Below, piece after piece: positions 1-12,800 of a DNA stretch of 64,000 nucleotides; the stretch's first letter is position 1; the number at the start of each line of letters is the position of its first letter. The stretch covers positions 123,409 to 187,408 of the forward strand of contig JAFRBK010000009.1 of the NCBI GenBank assembly GCA_017404985.1, read 5' to 3'. The position numbers and the translations under genes were made by a program. This stretch comes from Clostridia bacterium. GTDB taxonomy: Bacteria; Bacillota; Clostridia; Christensenellales; Aristaeellaceae. The notes below the pieces were generated by a model. That model was not told where the DNA came from, searched no databases, and saw only the letters and a list, made by a program, of their open reading frames with translations.

Positions 1-688
1 CAGAGATCAGATGGTCCTCCGCATCGTAGAAACATTCCGTCATGGCATCCATCCAGGATTTCAGTTTTCCCTGCGAATCATATTCAGCGTAAATATACCA
101 GGGATCATTGACATAGGCATACATGCCGCCGTCAAAGGAAAGGGTTGTTCCCCAGGCGTAGCAATTGAAGCCGGTGATCCGGCCTTCTTCTTCAGAAATC
201 CATTCCACGACCGGGCTGGAGGCAAGATATTGGTTGGCAGCTTCATAGGAAATCGAGATGCTGATCCGGTCTGTGGCCTGGTTTCTGGAGAGACAAATCA
301 AATCAAACGGCGCCTGTGGGATCCAGCCGCCCGCCGCATCGTCCCAGAGGCAATCCGTATAGACGATGGGGATATCTTTTCCGGTCCGTATGGACCATCC
401 TTCCGGCAGCGTTTCGGAGAGACGGATGACTGTGGACGAACCGTCCTGCACTACTTCCAGGTCCGGCGCCAGGCCGGCCCAGGTAATAAAGGGCAGGCCA
501 GACCATTGCAGGGGGATCAGAATCCCTTTTTCATTGGCTTCCTTCCAGGAACCGTTCCAGACCAACCACATTTCATCCACGAGGGCATTCAACTGCTCAA
601 GTTTGGAACTTCCGGAGGGCTCGGCCAGAGAAACACAGGCGGAAAGAATCACGGCCACCAGCAGGAAACAGCAAATCAGCCTTCTCAT
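1..688 (-). CDS. Secreted lipoprotein of unknown function, 3' end outside window
   Basis: The leftward frame starts at an ATG at 686-688 and stays open to the window edge, so the C-terminus is missing. The N-terminus (MRRLICCFLLVAVILSACVS) has two arginines, a hydrophobic core and an LSAC lipobox, so export and lipid attachment at Cys18 are likely. The rest is aromatic and rich in W, Y and D, with no family I recognise. Its start overlaps the stop of the kinase gene by four bases (ATGA), which implies translational coupling and a shared role with the kinase. An open frame on the other strand (11-739) lacks a good ribosome site and is judged a shadow. Confidence 0.75.
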   Translation of the reverse strand, partial: MRRLICCFLLVAVILSACVSLAEPSGSSKLEQLNALVDEMWLVWNGSWKEANEKGILIPLQWSGLPFITWAGLAPDLEVVQDGSSTVIRLSETLPEGWSIRTGKDIPIVYTDCLWDDAAGGWIPQAPFDLICLSRNQATDRISISISYEAANQYLASSPVVEWISEEEGRITGFNCYAWGTTLSFDGGMYAYVNDPWYIYAEYDSQGKLKSWMDAMTECFYDAEDHLIS

Positions 689-2421
689 TGGAACAAATCA
701 ACTCCTATAATCGGCAGGGAAGAACTGGGGATCTCATAGGTCTTTCCTGCATAATAAACGTTTGATAACCGGCCTGAACTATCATATTCCGCCGTGGCAG
801 GCGAACGGTCGGCACCTTTCAGCTGAATGAAGGTTGTATTCTCGTTGGCCTCCAGCTCAGTACGAATTCCTACGGGTTCATCCTGTCCGCGGACAAATCC
901 GGCCGAGAATCCTTTGACGGACAACCGCTCCGGATCATAGAATACCATAATATGGTAATCTGTGTCCAATGAAATCTCTTTTTCTATATGAATCGTGGAT
1001 GAGAATAGGATACCTTTTCCTGATGATACCATTCGGTATCCGTCGAGTTCCTGATCCCAGATCATGGAGATGGTTTGCCCGTCCGGGTACTCAAGCCAAA
1101 CGATCCACTCCGAAGAAACGGGGGAGAGGAACAGAATATCGGAACTTTCATGGACTGTAATGGAGGGAAGCAATGCCGGAATCTGGCGAACCATTGGAAG
1201 TTTTTCCAGAGACAGCGGAAACCGATAATTCCATTTTTCAGAAGGGAACATGCCGCATACTTCCAGCAGGTCATTGAGTTCTCCCAGTTTCATGGGGAGG
1301 GTTTCAGCAGAACTGTTTTCTTCTGTGACAGAAGCGTCGGCTTCCACAGGAGCCGGACCGGAAGACTTATTTCCGGAACAAAGGAAAACCACAGCCAGTA
1401 CCAACACCAGAAGGCAGGCCGCGAAAACCGCCCAGAATGTTCGGGAAAAAGAAAACGAAGAGCGGGTATGCTGCTTCAGCAACTGGTTCAAGCCGGCTTT
1501 CATCTCTGTCGCAGTTTGATAGCGTTCTTCCGGCCGGAAAGCACAGGCTTTTGCAATCACTTTCGAAAAGGCGGTGGAGGCATCGCAAGGGGCGGGAAGG
1601 GCTATCCCAGACTGTCTCATCTGAACCGCAACGGCATAATCCTCATGAGTGGGAAACTGCTTTTCCGGAACAAAGGGGAGGCGGTTTCGGTTTGCCAGTT
1701 TATACAGGGTAAGGCCAACCATGTACAGGTCAGACTGGACGGTGCACTGCTGACGAAGCGCTGTTTCCGGGGCCATGTACAGCGGCGTTCCGCGAATGGC
1801 CTGTGATTCCGGAGAAGCCGGAAGGTCTATGGCGGCACTGAAATCACCGAGCTTAAACACAGGAGCTTCTTCTCGGGAAATGCTGACAAAAAGATTGTCA
1901 GGCTTTATATCGGAATGAATGATGCCTGCCTGGTGGCAGGCTTCCAAAGCTTCGCAGAGATCAATTCCTATCTGGACCGTTTCCTTTTCATCGTAGGATT
2001 TACTGCTAAAGTAGGCGTTCAGCGGGTGCAGCAGCTCCATCCGGATATACAAGCAAAAGCCCGGCTCATCCTGAGTGGGAAGCATCTGTACATCAAAAAC
2101 GGAGACAATATGCGGGTCATCCATGAATCCGCTGAGCTTGCGGGCCTTCTCAAGGAGTGCGGCTGCTTCCTTTTCGAAGATGGAGCGGATTTTTGTATCG
2201 GACATTCCCTGGCTACGCAATTCCTGAATCTGGCCATCGTCCTGAGGGACGGGGATGATTTTAACAGCGCATTGATCCACTGGATTATCTGCCCGACAGG
2301 CCCGGTATACCGTTCCGAAGGAACCGCTGTCCATGGGCTCCAGCAGCTGCCATTCCGGCCAGGGGAGGCTTTCCAGGATCGGGTTATCATCATTGATTGT
2401 GTTCATGGCGGATTCTTTCAT
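685..2421 (-). CDS. Membrane-anchored Ser/Thr protein kinase (Hanks type)
   Basis: A bacterial eukaryote-like protein kinase of 578 aa. Visible features are the Gly-rich loop SGSFGTVYRA near residue 32, the ATP lysine in CAVKII (K54), the catalytic loop HSDIKPDN (169-176), a metal-site DFS (193-195) in place of DFG, and APE (217-219). HSD replaces the usual HRD, so it belongs to the non-RD type, but the catalytic Asp, Lys and Asn are kept. One transmembrane helix lies near 330-349, followed by an extracellular part of about 230 aa that is not made of PASTA repeats. It should sense something outside and phosphorylate cytosolic proteins. It is the middle gene of a leftward operon. A second ATG at 2406 is an alternative start. 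Confidence 0.88.
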   Translation of the reverse strand: MKESAMNTINDDNPILESLPWPEWQLLEPMDSGSFGTVYRACRADNPVDQCAVKIIPVPQDDGQIQELRSQGMSDTKIRSIFEKEAAALLEKARKLSGFMDDPHIVSVFDVQMLPTQDEPGFCLYIRMELLHPLNAYFSSKSYDEKETVQIGIDLCEALEACHQAGIIHSDIKPDNLFVSISREEAPVFKLGDFSAAIDLPASPESQAIRGTPLYMAPETALRQQCTVQSDLYMVGLTLYKLANRNRLPFVPEKQFPTHEDYAVAVQMRQSGIALPAPCDASTAFSKVIAKACAFRPEERYQTATEMKAGLNQLLKQHTRSSFSFSRTFWAVFAACLLVLVLAVVFLCSGNKSSGPAPVEADASVTEENSSAETLPMKLGELNDLLEVCGMFPSEKWNYRFPLSLEKLPMVRQIPALLPSITVHESSDILFLSPVSSEWIVWLEYPDGQTISMIWDQELDGYRMVSSGKGILFSSTIHIEKEISLDTDYHIMVFYDPERLSVKGFSAGFVRGQDEPVGIRTELEANENTTFIQLKGADRSPATAEYDSSGRLSNVYYAGKTYEIPSSSLPIIGVDLFQ

Positions 2422-2444
2422 TATAATATATCGGCATCTGTTCT

Positions 2445-3608
2445 TCAGCAGGGCGAGGGAACGTCCGCATAGGACTGCTCCAGGACATCCGCATAGGTAC
2501 CCAGCGGGTCCACGGAAAGCACGCAGATCAGGATAAAGCTTTCATATGGATCGGCAACATACACAGGCCCGAAGCCACAGTCAAGCAGTATCCGGTTGGC
2601 GTCATCCACAAACTGGCGGTATCTGTTTTGGGGATCCGGCTGCTGGTCCACCCGGCTGGCGCAGATAAAAAAGCAAAGGGTTAACAGGTCATAGCGGGTT
2701 GGCTCAATGGTCGAATGAAGAAGCTCATGAATATGCTGGCGGCTGAAGCGTTTGCCTGAAATGGTTTCGCGAATGCCGGAGTTGAATTCGGGGATCAGGT
2801 TTCCGTGGGAGTTCCGGGGAATGGACGCGCAAAGTACGTCTTCCAGTGCATGCGGAGGCAGGGGGCCAGAAGCTTTGCCTGAGGACATACGGTCGTTTTG
2901 TATACACTGATTGGCTTCAGTGTAAAGCTTCATAAAGGTTTCACGGGTTTTCATGACAGTTGGCGTCAGCCAATTTTCATTCGGTTGTTTGGCCAGGCGG
3001 CGGACGAACTGGAAATCAGCATCAGAGATGCCGGAAGGCTGGGCGGGGGCAGGTTGGGCTTCCACTGCAGCAGAAGAGCGCTCATAAAGATGCCACAGCT
3101 GTTCCATTTTGGCATACCGGTAAGCATTCCGATAACAATAAGCGCAGATGGCTTCCAGGGGATTATCTTCATCCAGGGTGTGGTCATGGATGGCTTTGGT
3201 CAGAAAGTCATTCACGTCCTCAATCGGCATCGACAGACCGAAACCCAACAAAAGAACCGCGGACCTCCGCACCGAAGCCTGCTCAAACCAGCGGCGGATA
3301 CAAGTCACCAGCCTTGTGTCGGGATGCCGCATGGAGCCCGGCGTGCCGGTTTCCTGAAAGGCATCCAGAACGGTCTGGACATATTTTTCCTGGGAGATTT
3401 TCCGAAACGACCCGATCATGCCGGACCGCTGATAAACATACCGTTTCAGGTAATCCGAGAAAGGAATGGAGCAGATCTGCTCCTTCAGGGCAGAAACAAT
3501 CATGGCCGCATCCATATTCCCGGGTGTGGAAAGGTAGGATGCCGTATGAAACAAACTGGCTTCTCCCAACGCAGTGAAGCAATAACTGCGCTCGTACTGG
3601 CTTTGCAT
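2445..3608 (-). CDS. Unknown cytosolic protein, first gene of kinase operon
   Basis: A 387-aa protein with no signal peptide or membrane helix that I can see. It is mostly alpha-helical in character, with a low-complexity Ala/Pro stretch near the middle (VEAQPAPAQPS) that probably links two helical domains. I do not recognise the family. The start is fixed by a perfect AGGAGG (reverse strand, 3617-3622) eight bases from the ATG. The stop is about 23 bases before the kinase start, so the two are cotranscribed; the protein may be a kinase substrate or partner (inference from position only). Confidence 0.8.
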   Translation of the reverse strand: MQSQYERSYCFTALGEASLFHTASYLSTPGNMDAAMIVSALKEQICSIPFSDYLKRYVYQRSGMIGSFRKISQEKYVQTVLDAFQETGTPGSMRHPDTRLVTCIRRWFEQASVRRSAVLLLGFGLSMPIEDVNDFLTKAIHDHTLDEDNPLEAICAYCYRNAYRYAKMEQLWHLYERSSAAVEAQPAPAQPSGISDADFQFVRRLAKQPNENWLTPTVMKTRETFMKLYTEANQCIQNDRMSSGKASGPLPPHALEDVLCASIPRNSHGNLIPEFNSGIRETISGKRFSRQHIHELLHSTIEPTRYDLLTLCFFICASRVDQQPDPQNRYRQFVDDANRILLDCGFGPVYVADPYESFILICVLSVDPLGTYADVLEQSYADVPSPC

Positions 3609-3631
3609 GGTTCAAACCTCCTGATGGAATG

Positions 3632-3662
3632 ATTATACCACAATACGGGGACAGACTGTCAT
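3632..3662 (-). promoter_or_regulatory. Sigma-A-like promoter for the kinase operon
   Basis: On the reverse strand, ATGACA (3657-3662) and a perfect TATAAT (3632-3637) are separated by 19 bp. The -10 ends about 23 bases before the ATG of the 387-aa gene. The spacer is longer than ideal, so regulation by an activator is possible. This sits in the 230-bp divergent region shared with the giant secreted-protein gene. Confidence 0.55.
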
Positions 3663-3841
3663 TTTTATGTACATTTGTTTTACGGGTTTTCGCAAAAACC
3701 AATTTGAAAAAAGTGCAAAGCAGACTGTATTTTTATTTTACGGTTCCAATAAACCAGAATGATATACTTTATTTGGCAAATAATTTTTGTGTAACCATGG
3801 ACTAAACGTATTATTTACCCATAAACAGAAAGGATGTTTTT

Positions 3842-6800
3842 ATGAGCAACCACAGAAAGATTTCCGTATTGAAAACAATCGTTATTCTACTTCTATGCTT
3901 ATCCATGGCACAAAGTGCTTTTGCAGGCACACTTACGCTACCGGGAGCAGTTAAGGCAATAGAAGAAGAAGCATTTTACGGCGATGAATCTCTTGATGAG
4001 GTTGTGTTACCTTCGCAAATACAGACAATCGGAGCAAAGGCGTTTTCCAAGAGTTCTCTGTCCAAGATTAATCTGCCGGACAGCCTGTATTATATAGCTG
4101 AAAATGCCTTCGATAAAGACAAAGACATCAATATGACTGCTACACCTGGTACATACGCATGGAACTGGGCGGTCAACAATGATTTCATTGAAGATCCCAA
4201 TATACCTGGAACTCAGATTACCAGTGCAGTTCAGGACGGCATGGGAACAGTCAAACTGACCTGGAACGATATGGGGGAAGGATACACCTATCGTGTTTTC
4301 CGATATACGGACAAAGGGCTGAAACTTGTTGCTGTTTCCGAAATAAATACGGTTTCTTTTTCCATAGCGGATCAAGGGAAAACAAGTTTCGCAGTACAGG
4401 GTACACGCCGGGAAAACGATGGAAGCATTGCGACCGGGAAATTGTCACAAGCTTATCAAATTAACATACAGTATATCTGGATGTATGATATTTCGATCAC
4501 GCGAATCAATCAGACAGGCAATTCTGAAGCAACAATTGTGTGGCGAGGTGTAGCCCCGGCGGATTATTACCAGATAGCAGAATACGTCAACGGAAGTTAT
4601 CAAATCCTTGCGAACCACATCAATGCGAATCAGGACGTGTACACCCTTGACCATCTACAGCCAGGAATTCACAGATATGCGATTAGGGCGGCGTGGCAGG
4701 ATCCAGAAAGTAATGATCAATATGTTTCCTGTTGGTCCGCCATAAAGAGCATGAACACCATTAGTGAGATGGAATATGCACTTACAGCGCCAATGCTTCT
4801 TTTCGATGATCCTGAAAAAGCATTTACGGCTCAGGAAAACAATGCTCCGATCTATAATCCCGGAACGATAGATGTGAATTGGGAAAATATTCAGGATGCA
4901 ACATATTCAGTAGTATTGGAGCAGAAAATCGGATCAGGCTACCAAACAATTACTTCTCAAAGTGAAATTGAAAACACATTCTACAGGATAAACGGGAACA
5001 TGTTTTCCGGGATTACGGCTCAGACTACCTATCGGTTTGGCATTTCTGCGAAGAAGCAGCAGAGCAGTGATATTCAATACAGTTATTTTAAGGTCAAACC
5101 GGTTGCCAGTACATTGCTGATTGATGGAAAAACATCAGCAAGATGGGAACGCACCATGAAAACAGGTGGGACACGAACCTTCGCGGTGACTTCCGAACTG
5201 GCGTGGACCGCGACGGCGAACGTCGATTGGATTACCGTCTATCCCGGTTCCGATGCAGTCGATCTTCGTGTTTCGGACAATCCTAATTATACGGGATACC
5301 GGTCCGGGAAAGTGACTGTAACCAATGGGGTTACTTCGAGAACTATTTCAGTATACCAAGGTGTTGAAAACGATCCACCTCAAGTGAAATACGGGGACAA
5401 AGAGCTGTCTACTGATGCTGCGCATCCCAGCACCATTCCAGCGGGACCTTTCACAATTGCCCTGGATAAAGGCGTTGCTTTAGTTCAGTATGTGGAAATT
5501 TACAAAAAGACATCATCCGGGTATGGATCAACCCCTGTGTACAAATTTACAACAAATGATGCTTACGAAGACCTGCCTGCAGATTGCGGCTTTACAACAG
5601 GGGATGAATTATGGATCCGATCAAGCGGCCATATGTCTTTAAATGATGCGAACTATTCCAAATACGAAACTGCCGGTGATTCTCCAATCGAGAATTATTA
5701 TGTCCGGCTGGTGAACGATGGCGCATTCCTTCTAATTGAAGGAGAAGATAGCTACAGCATGACGACATACACCGGCGGAATTGTTAAGATCTTTTCGTCC
5801 AACGTATTTGACGTTGTATCTGACTCGCCGGACTGGTTGACTTATTCAGTGAGGAGCAGTACCAACGAACTGGATATCGATGTAGTAGATAATGCGACAG
5901 GCAGCAGCAGAACTGGGCACATAACAGTAAGCAGCGGCCCGCGGACAGCGATTCTGACGGTAACACAACCGGATACAACTCCAAAAGTGATTGCACCGAC
6001 TAATCTTTCTCGAAATGCGAGCAGCCCAACGGATATCGGCGCCGGATTGCTTCGGGTAGAGGCTTACGGTACCAAACTGAGTCTGAATGCGAAAAGTGGC
6101 AGCGGGTGGGCTACCACGAATGAACTGTACGAAACTCTGGATGATGAAGTTATTACAGTTGTTCCTATTGAACCAGCTCTCATGGAGAAAGGAATAACAT
6201 ATCGTTTAAGAATCAGCGATGAAAGCGGACGGACGAGTGATTATTATATAAAACGTAGCACTGTATCATCGAACAATGCATATTTTAATCAAGAGGATAT
6301 GAAAGTTCCAGCGGGGGCATCAACCCAGACTGTGAGCATCACGACATCCGGCAAATGGACACTGACATCGGATTCTTCCTGGCTCACAGTAACACCGAGT
6401 AGCGGAAGCAGCCAAGTTACTAAGAAAGAAATCACGATTAAGCCTGCTGCGAATACCACAGGAAAGCAGCGAACAGCTACATTATCTCTGAAGACTGGAA
6501 GTGTTTTATGTGCTCAAATAAAGATAACCCAGGCAGCCACAGATTCTGTGTTTGTAACATATGATAATAAATGGCCGGCAAACACAGCGGATATTCTGAA
6601 TCACGTAAATGGAAAAGGCGATATTTTATTCCTGAATGCCTATGCACCAGGAAAAATGTCTGTAACTTCCAGCGTTTCCTGGCTGACACTGAAGGAAACA
6701 TCAATAGAGCCTGGAGATCAATTCTCAGTAACGGTAGCCCAAAACACAACGAGCTCGAACAGAACCGGGAAAATAACTATCGCATGTGGCAATTCACAAC

Positions 6801-9800
6801 AGGTTGTTTCTATTACGCAGGTTCCTACACTGGCAACTCCAGCGCTGACGTCACCGACACTGGGAACGTCATCTGCTTCTCCCTCAGCACTAAAACATGA
6901 TGGACAGGGAATGACAGTGAAATGGAACAAAGTTGCGAACGCAGTCCAATATAGTGTCAGTTTAAAATTCATGGTGGGAAACAAATCATATAAGCATGTT
7001 ATTACTGTTGAAAACAAGAACACATCAACATACAGTGTTTCCCTCCCGGCGGAATGGTTCAGTACTGACTATACTGGCGTGTATGATCTGATTATCAGGG
7101 CATATGACCAGTACGGATACTCCTATATCTCTGAAACGTATTATTTTACCCGCATGGGGACGGATGCTGCTCTGATCAACGGAGAGAAGACGCTTACCTG
7201 GCAGAATGTGACAGATCTGGGTGCAAGTAAAGATTTCAGCATTGTATCCAGTGGAAACTGGACCGCCACGTCAAGTGCCGCATGGATTCATCTGGGCGCC
7301 AGTTCTGGGACGAACGGAGCGGTACTGAATATTTCGGTGGACCAAAATATCGCGGAAGGGCGCACAGGTACAGTGACCATCCGCAGCGGGAGTGGCTCAG
7401 CTGTACTGACTGTTTCGCAGTGCCCTCTGCTGAGTCAATACCCTGTTATTAAATCTCCTGCACTTGGGACAAAACCCAATCCAGCTGTATTAGGGAAGAC
7501 TAACACGCTGACACTCACATGGGACTGGGAACCGCAGGTTCGCAAGTATCGCATTGAAATGTATCGTGTGCTGAGCGACAGCACTGAGAGATTCCTAATG
7601 GAAAGCGATCCGATCAGAGAAAACGGAAGCTATACAATTGACACATCTTCCCTTCAGGAAGGTCAGATATATGGTATCCTTTTCATACGGGACATGCTTG
7701 AAGACGGGAATGATCGACCCGGAATAACCGATGCAGAATGGTATTTTGTATTCCAGCCCACTGAACCTTTTATCAGGGTAGAAAAGGGCGACGGCGGCTT
7801 TGTCAATGAAAGGACAAACGATTTTGAACCTGACGGTGATGAAAACAGTGCATATTACAAGATTTCCTCCAGTGGCACATGGATGGCAACCGTCAGCGAT
7901 TCCAGCTGGATTCTGGTTGGAAAAAAACGGATTCGAGAAAGCACATTGATTGAGGAAGGCTTGGAAAGCTCTGAGTATGCAAGAATGTTCGGCAATTCCG
8001 GCGACAACTTATGTATCAGTGTTCTAAAGAATAATTCCGGCGATACAAGGGAAGGTACTGTTTCGATTACGACGTCAGGAGGTGTAAGCAAAACCATCCA
8101 TGTTGTTCAGGGTCAATACTATGCCCTTCCGCAGATCACATCGCCGGCTTTGGCGACATCTCCAAGCGCATCCGCAATTCTGCCGTTTAGCGACATTTCC
8201 CTTTCGTGGACAAGCGGAGAAGGAAATATCGGAGAATATAGTGTGATACTCTCCGAAAAAGAAGGTGGGTATTACTACAAGATCTATGAAAAAAATATGT
8301 CAGGCCGCCGCCTGACGATTCCCGGAGCGATTCTGAAAGAAAACACAGAATACAGAATTCGGCTCGAGACCACTCTTGAGAACAGTGGATTTACTGATGG
8401 GAATAATTACTATTTCCATACTGGCTGCGAAAATGAGCTAACGTTGAACATATCTGTTGACTGGGAAGGCGTAACCCTTGGCGGATATATAAATATCAAC
8501 GCATCTGCTTCCGGCGGATCCGGCGGATATAAATTTGCATATGAACTGTTTAAAGATGGGCGCAAAGAGCAAGAAACAAACTGGGAAACACTGAAATATT
8601 ACCAGTTCAAACCCAAGGATAAAGGAAACTATCAGGTTCGTGTTTCTGTCAAGGATTCCACAGGGAATCAGGTTTTAGAAACAGAAGATTATTATATTGA
8701 CAACACGAATGCTTTGTCCGTTGTGATAGCTAATGAATATAACGCATCTCTTGATGCCAAACGTCAGTTCCTGGATTATACAGTGGTATCCAATGGAAAA
8801 TGGAATTTATTGAGCATACCGACCTGGGTGACGGCCTCCGTGACGGAAGGCGTAAACGGCACCGAGATTCGGTTTGTAGTGGAAAACAACAATGGCATGA
8901 CAAGAACGGGGATTGTGGTGATCAGCAGCAGTACGGGTATCCAAAGCAGGTTAATCATCCGGCAATCTGCTAACAGTGATTTTATTCTGGACGAATGGGA
9001 ACGTGAAGTATCAGCCTATGCTTGTACCGTGACCAATACCATTGAAGCAGCGAATTCGTGGACCGCAGGCAGCGGGGATGACTGGCTAACTGTTTCATGT
9101 ACAAGGGGCAGCAGCGGAACAAGCACGATCTCAGTCAGCATAAAAGAAAATGCCGGAAATGAAACAAGAACCGGTACAATCCTTTTCACCTGCAATGATA
9201 GCCAGTATGAATATCGGATAAGACAGGCAGGAAAATCTGGAGGTGGAGGTGAACCCTCACCGGAATTGAATATCAGCTTCACGCTGAGTGCTACAGAGAT
9301 CATTGTAGGAGAAAAATTGACGGCAGATGTTTATGCGTCAGATGCTTCTGCAGTGCAGCTTGTTGTGGATGATGCAGGATACGATATATATCCCGTGGAA
9401 AACGGACAGGTTCATGTGGAACGCGTGATCTCCAAAGCAGGGAAAAGGAAAATTCAGTTCCGCCGTTTTGATGGGGATGAGTGGGGAGAAATCAGCGTAC
9501 CCCAGACATTGACTGTGAATGAATACGGAAAACTGAATGCACCGAGAATCGTCTTGTTGAACAACGAAGGCTTTACAGGTGAGGAGTACACTTTCTCCAT
9601 AGGGCGGGTTAATCATGCTGATTCCTATTATGTCAGGATATATAAACCAGGAACCGCAAACGAATCCGCTATTATGCTGACAGATGAAGAACTGAGCAGT
9701 AACAGTCTGATCAGTATTCCGGCTATTGATTTGCTGGAAGCAGGGGAATATGGAATCAGTGTGATTGCTACAGGAATGGGCTATTCCCAGAGTGAAACGA

Positions 9801-12800
9801 CTGCAACATTCAGACTCAGTAACAGAAACTACGATGTGCTTTTGCTAACTCCTGAAGATGGGGGAGAATTTGTTGTGGGAGATACTTTCCATATCAGGGC
9901 AGCACACAGTGAAGGTTTTATCGGCATACGTGTCAGCGGTCCAGACGGCGACCACTGGTATCCCGAAGACGGAACACAGCTGGTTGCTGATGCGGATTAT
10001 CTGCTGGACATCCCTGTAGAGACAGCAGGAACATATCAGATCACAGCATTTGTGTTTCCTATCAATACTCCTGTTGACAGTAACCATGCAGTTGCTTCAT
10101 CCAATACTTCAACGCTAACTGTTCTCGGACCGGTCATCAGATCTGTATATGTTGGAAGTAAAACGAAGTATTACACCTGGATTGAGCCGAAGGACGGGAA
10201 TGAGGTAACCATTACGACGAATAACGCTGTGGATCAGGTGTATGTCACAGAAGATGGAATCCAATACTCAACAGAATACAAAGGAGAAACTAATTTTCTA
10301 AGAGAATATGTATATCCGCTTAAGAACCAAGGTCAGGGATTGCATGTGCTTTCCATCATTGCTGAGGATTCGGATGTCAAGGATAAAAACGGAGAAAACC
10401 TGACAACAAACACGACAAGATCTTTCTACGTTGCTAAACCTATCTCGAGCAGCTATGATGTTTATCCTACATCAGACAATCTGAGGCTGGTATCCTCACC
10501 AATTAACGGAAGTTTTGTTGCCGACGTCCAGGGAGGAGAATGGATAGAACCGCTGAAAGTAATCCATGAAGCAGATGACTGGTACAGAGTACAGAACCGT
10601 TCCGGACAAAAGGGATTTATTAAAGTGTCTTCAACAAGCAAAACCCAACCGACCGGAATGAATGCGAGAATTCAGATTACTTGGCCTGTTGCAGGAACTA
10701 CAGTGTCGAGAAATGAGAATCAAACTGTTGAAGTAGAATGGAGAAGCAGTCTGATTATTCCTGATCTTTCAAAGATTACCATTACGATTGCTTCAACAAG
10801 TGATCCGAACAAAAAAGCCACTGTTTACGGGGTGCCTGAGCTGTACATAAACAGCGTTGATGTATCCGGATTGAGCGACGGGATGTATACCGCGACAATT
10901 GCCTACAATGCTGCTGGCAACAGTGTTACGGATTCGGTTCAGTTTATTCTTGGATCCTATGATCAAAGTAAAGAAGACTTGCAGGCATACCGAAAATGGT
11001 TTAACGAGAAGATTTTGAATCGTATTATTTCCTATAAAAACAATTTTGGCAAAACCTATATTTCGAGAGATTCCAGTAATATGATTCTGTCTCTGAGGAA
11101 GGCTTATGAGTTCTTACCGTATGTGCGGGATGGATATATCGAATCAAATGGGGTGCGCTTATCTTTCGGGGATAACTATCTTAACCTGTTTAACGATTAC
11201 AGAACTTCTGAATATGCTACATTAGAGGAAGAAGACCGGAAGAAAATCGACATAGCCATTCTGGGCGATATGTTACGTGAAGAGGGGACAAGAGATATTA
11301 TTCTTCACTATAATATGGATAATATCCCAGAATCAATTGAAGCTTCAGAGGATGCCAGCCAGCATAAAGCGATTGTTGATATGATTTTCAGTTCGGTTTC
11401 AGTTATCTACAATTCCATTATCGCTTCTGCAGATGCAGTGAAACTGAGTGGAGGAAATTTGACCAATGCAGATATTGAAAGCGGAAAGATTAAGAAATTC
11501 CTGAAAGATTTAGCAGAAACCGCATATGATTACTTAAAACTAATGACAGAAGAAACCGTGAAAGAATACGACGCGATGCTACTGACTGAAGCTTATAAAA
11601 AAGAATACTGTCGGGTGATCAAGCTTGTATGCGAGGATTATGTCGATTACCTGGAAATGACCGTCTTTGGAGGAAAAGGAAAATCCAGTAAAAAACAACC
11701 CCCAAATATGGACCGGAGGGAAGCGTCGGCTTATCAGTTTATTCAGGCATATAAAAAGATTGTAAATAGCAGCAACAAAGAGCTTGAAGACGAAGCTATC
11801 AGTGATTTGCTCACTTATGCCTTTGGAACCAGCAGCGCTTCCGGACGTATGCTTGATGATGGCAACGGAAAAATCAATGTGGATTTAATCTCTGAATACA
11901 GCCATGATTTCAGAGCCTTCCTGATCGAGTACCTGAAACAACCGGATATCTGGGAGACGATAGGAAAGCAGATCCTTAAGGATATTCTTAAAATAGTATT
12001 TGAAGCCAAAGGAAAAGAATACGGATTCGATGTCGTGCCGGCAAATGCACTTACCAACTTGATTGATGATTTGGCAGATTGTGTGATTGATCATTCCGGC
12101 AAATTTAATGCGAACTTCTATGATGATATGCATAATACTCTCACGAGCAAACTTGCTGGATACGCATGGAAAGGATCCGCTGAAATGGTTCTGAAAGGAA
12201 TCATCTATTCGAATATTCAGGAAATGTTCACAATGGGGACAAAGAGCCTGATGCATGCGGGTCTATCGCCTAAAGAGCAACAGTTCTGGCTTAAGGAATC
12301 CGTACAATCAACGAATGAACTGAAAAAGAACTGCGCAGAAACAATTAGGGAGATGATCAGTGCAGCATGGGAAGCAGGGAAAAGCGGCGATGAACTGATT
12401 CAGAGTGCAGCAAGCCTAATTGCTGATCTGAACGGACTTACTTTATATGAGGAATATGCTTCCAGGTTCGCAGATACGATGACATATAGAAGTCTATTTA
12501 TGGCGAAAACTTTGTTCTTCACAGACAATTTTGAGTCTGAAGTGAAGAACATGGGCATTCCTGAACTGGAAAAACTCCGGCAGTCCACCATTACACTTAT
12601 CAATAACGATAAAGCAATGTTTACTTATCTGCTGAACATGAGGACGATTAACGAAGACAATGAGTGGAAATTCCGCCCGTACCGCAAGGTAGACAATAAC
12701 GAGGAATACTATGATAACAATACGTTCCCAACAGAGACACAGTTGAAAACTGTAATCAGTGAACTTGAAAAATATGAAAAGGAGATGATGACCATTCCAA

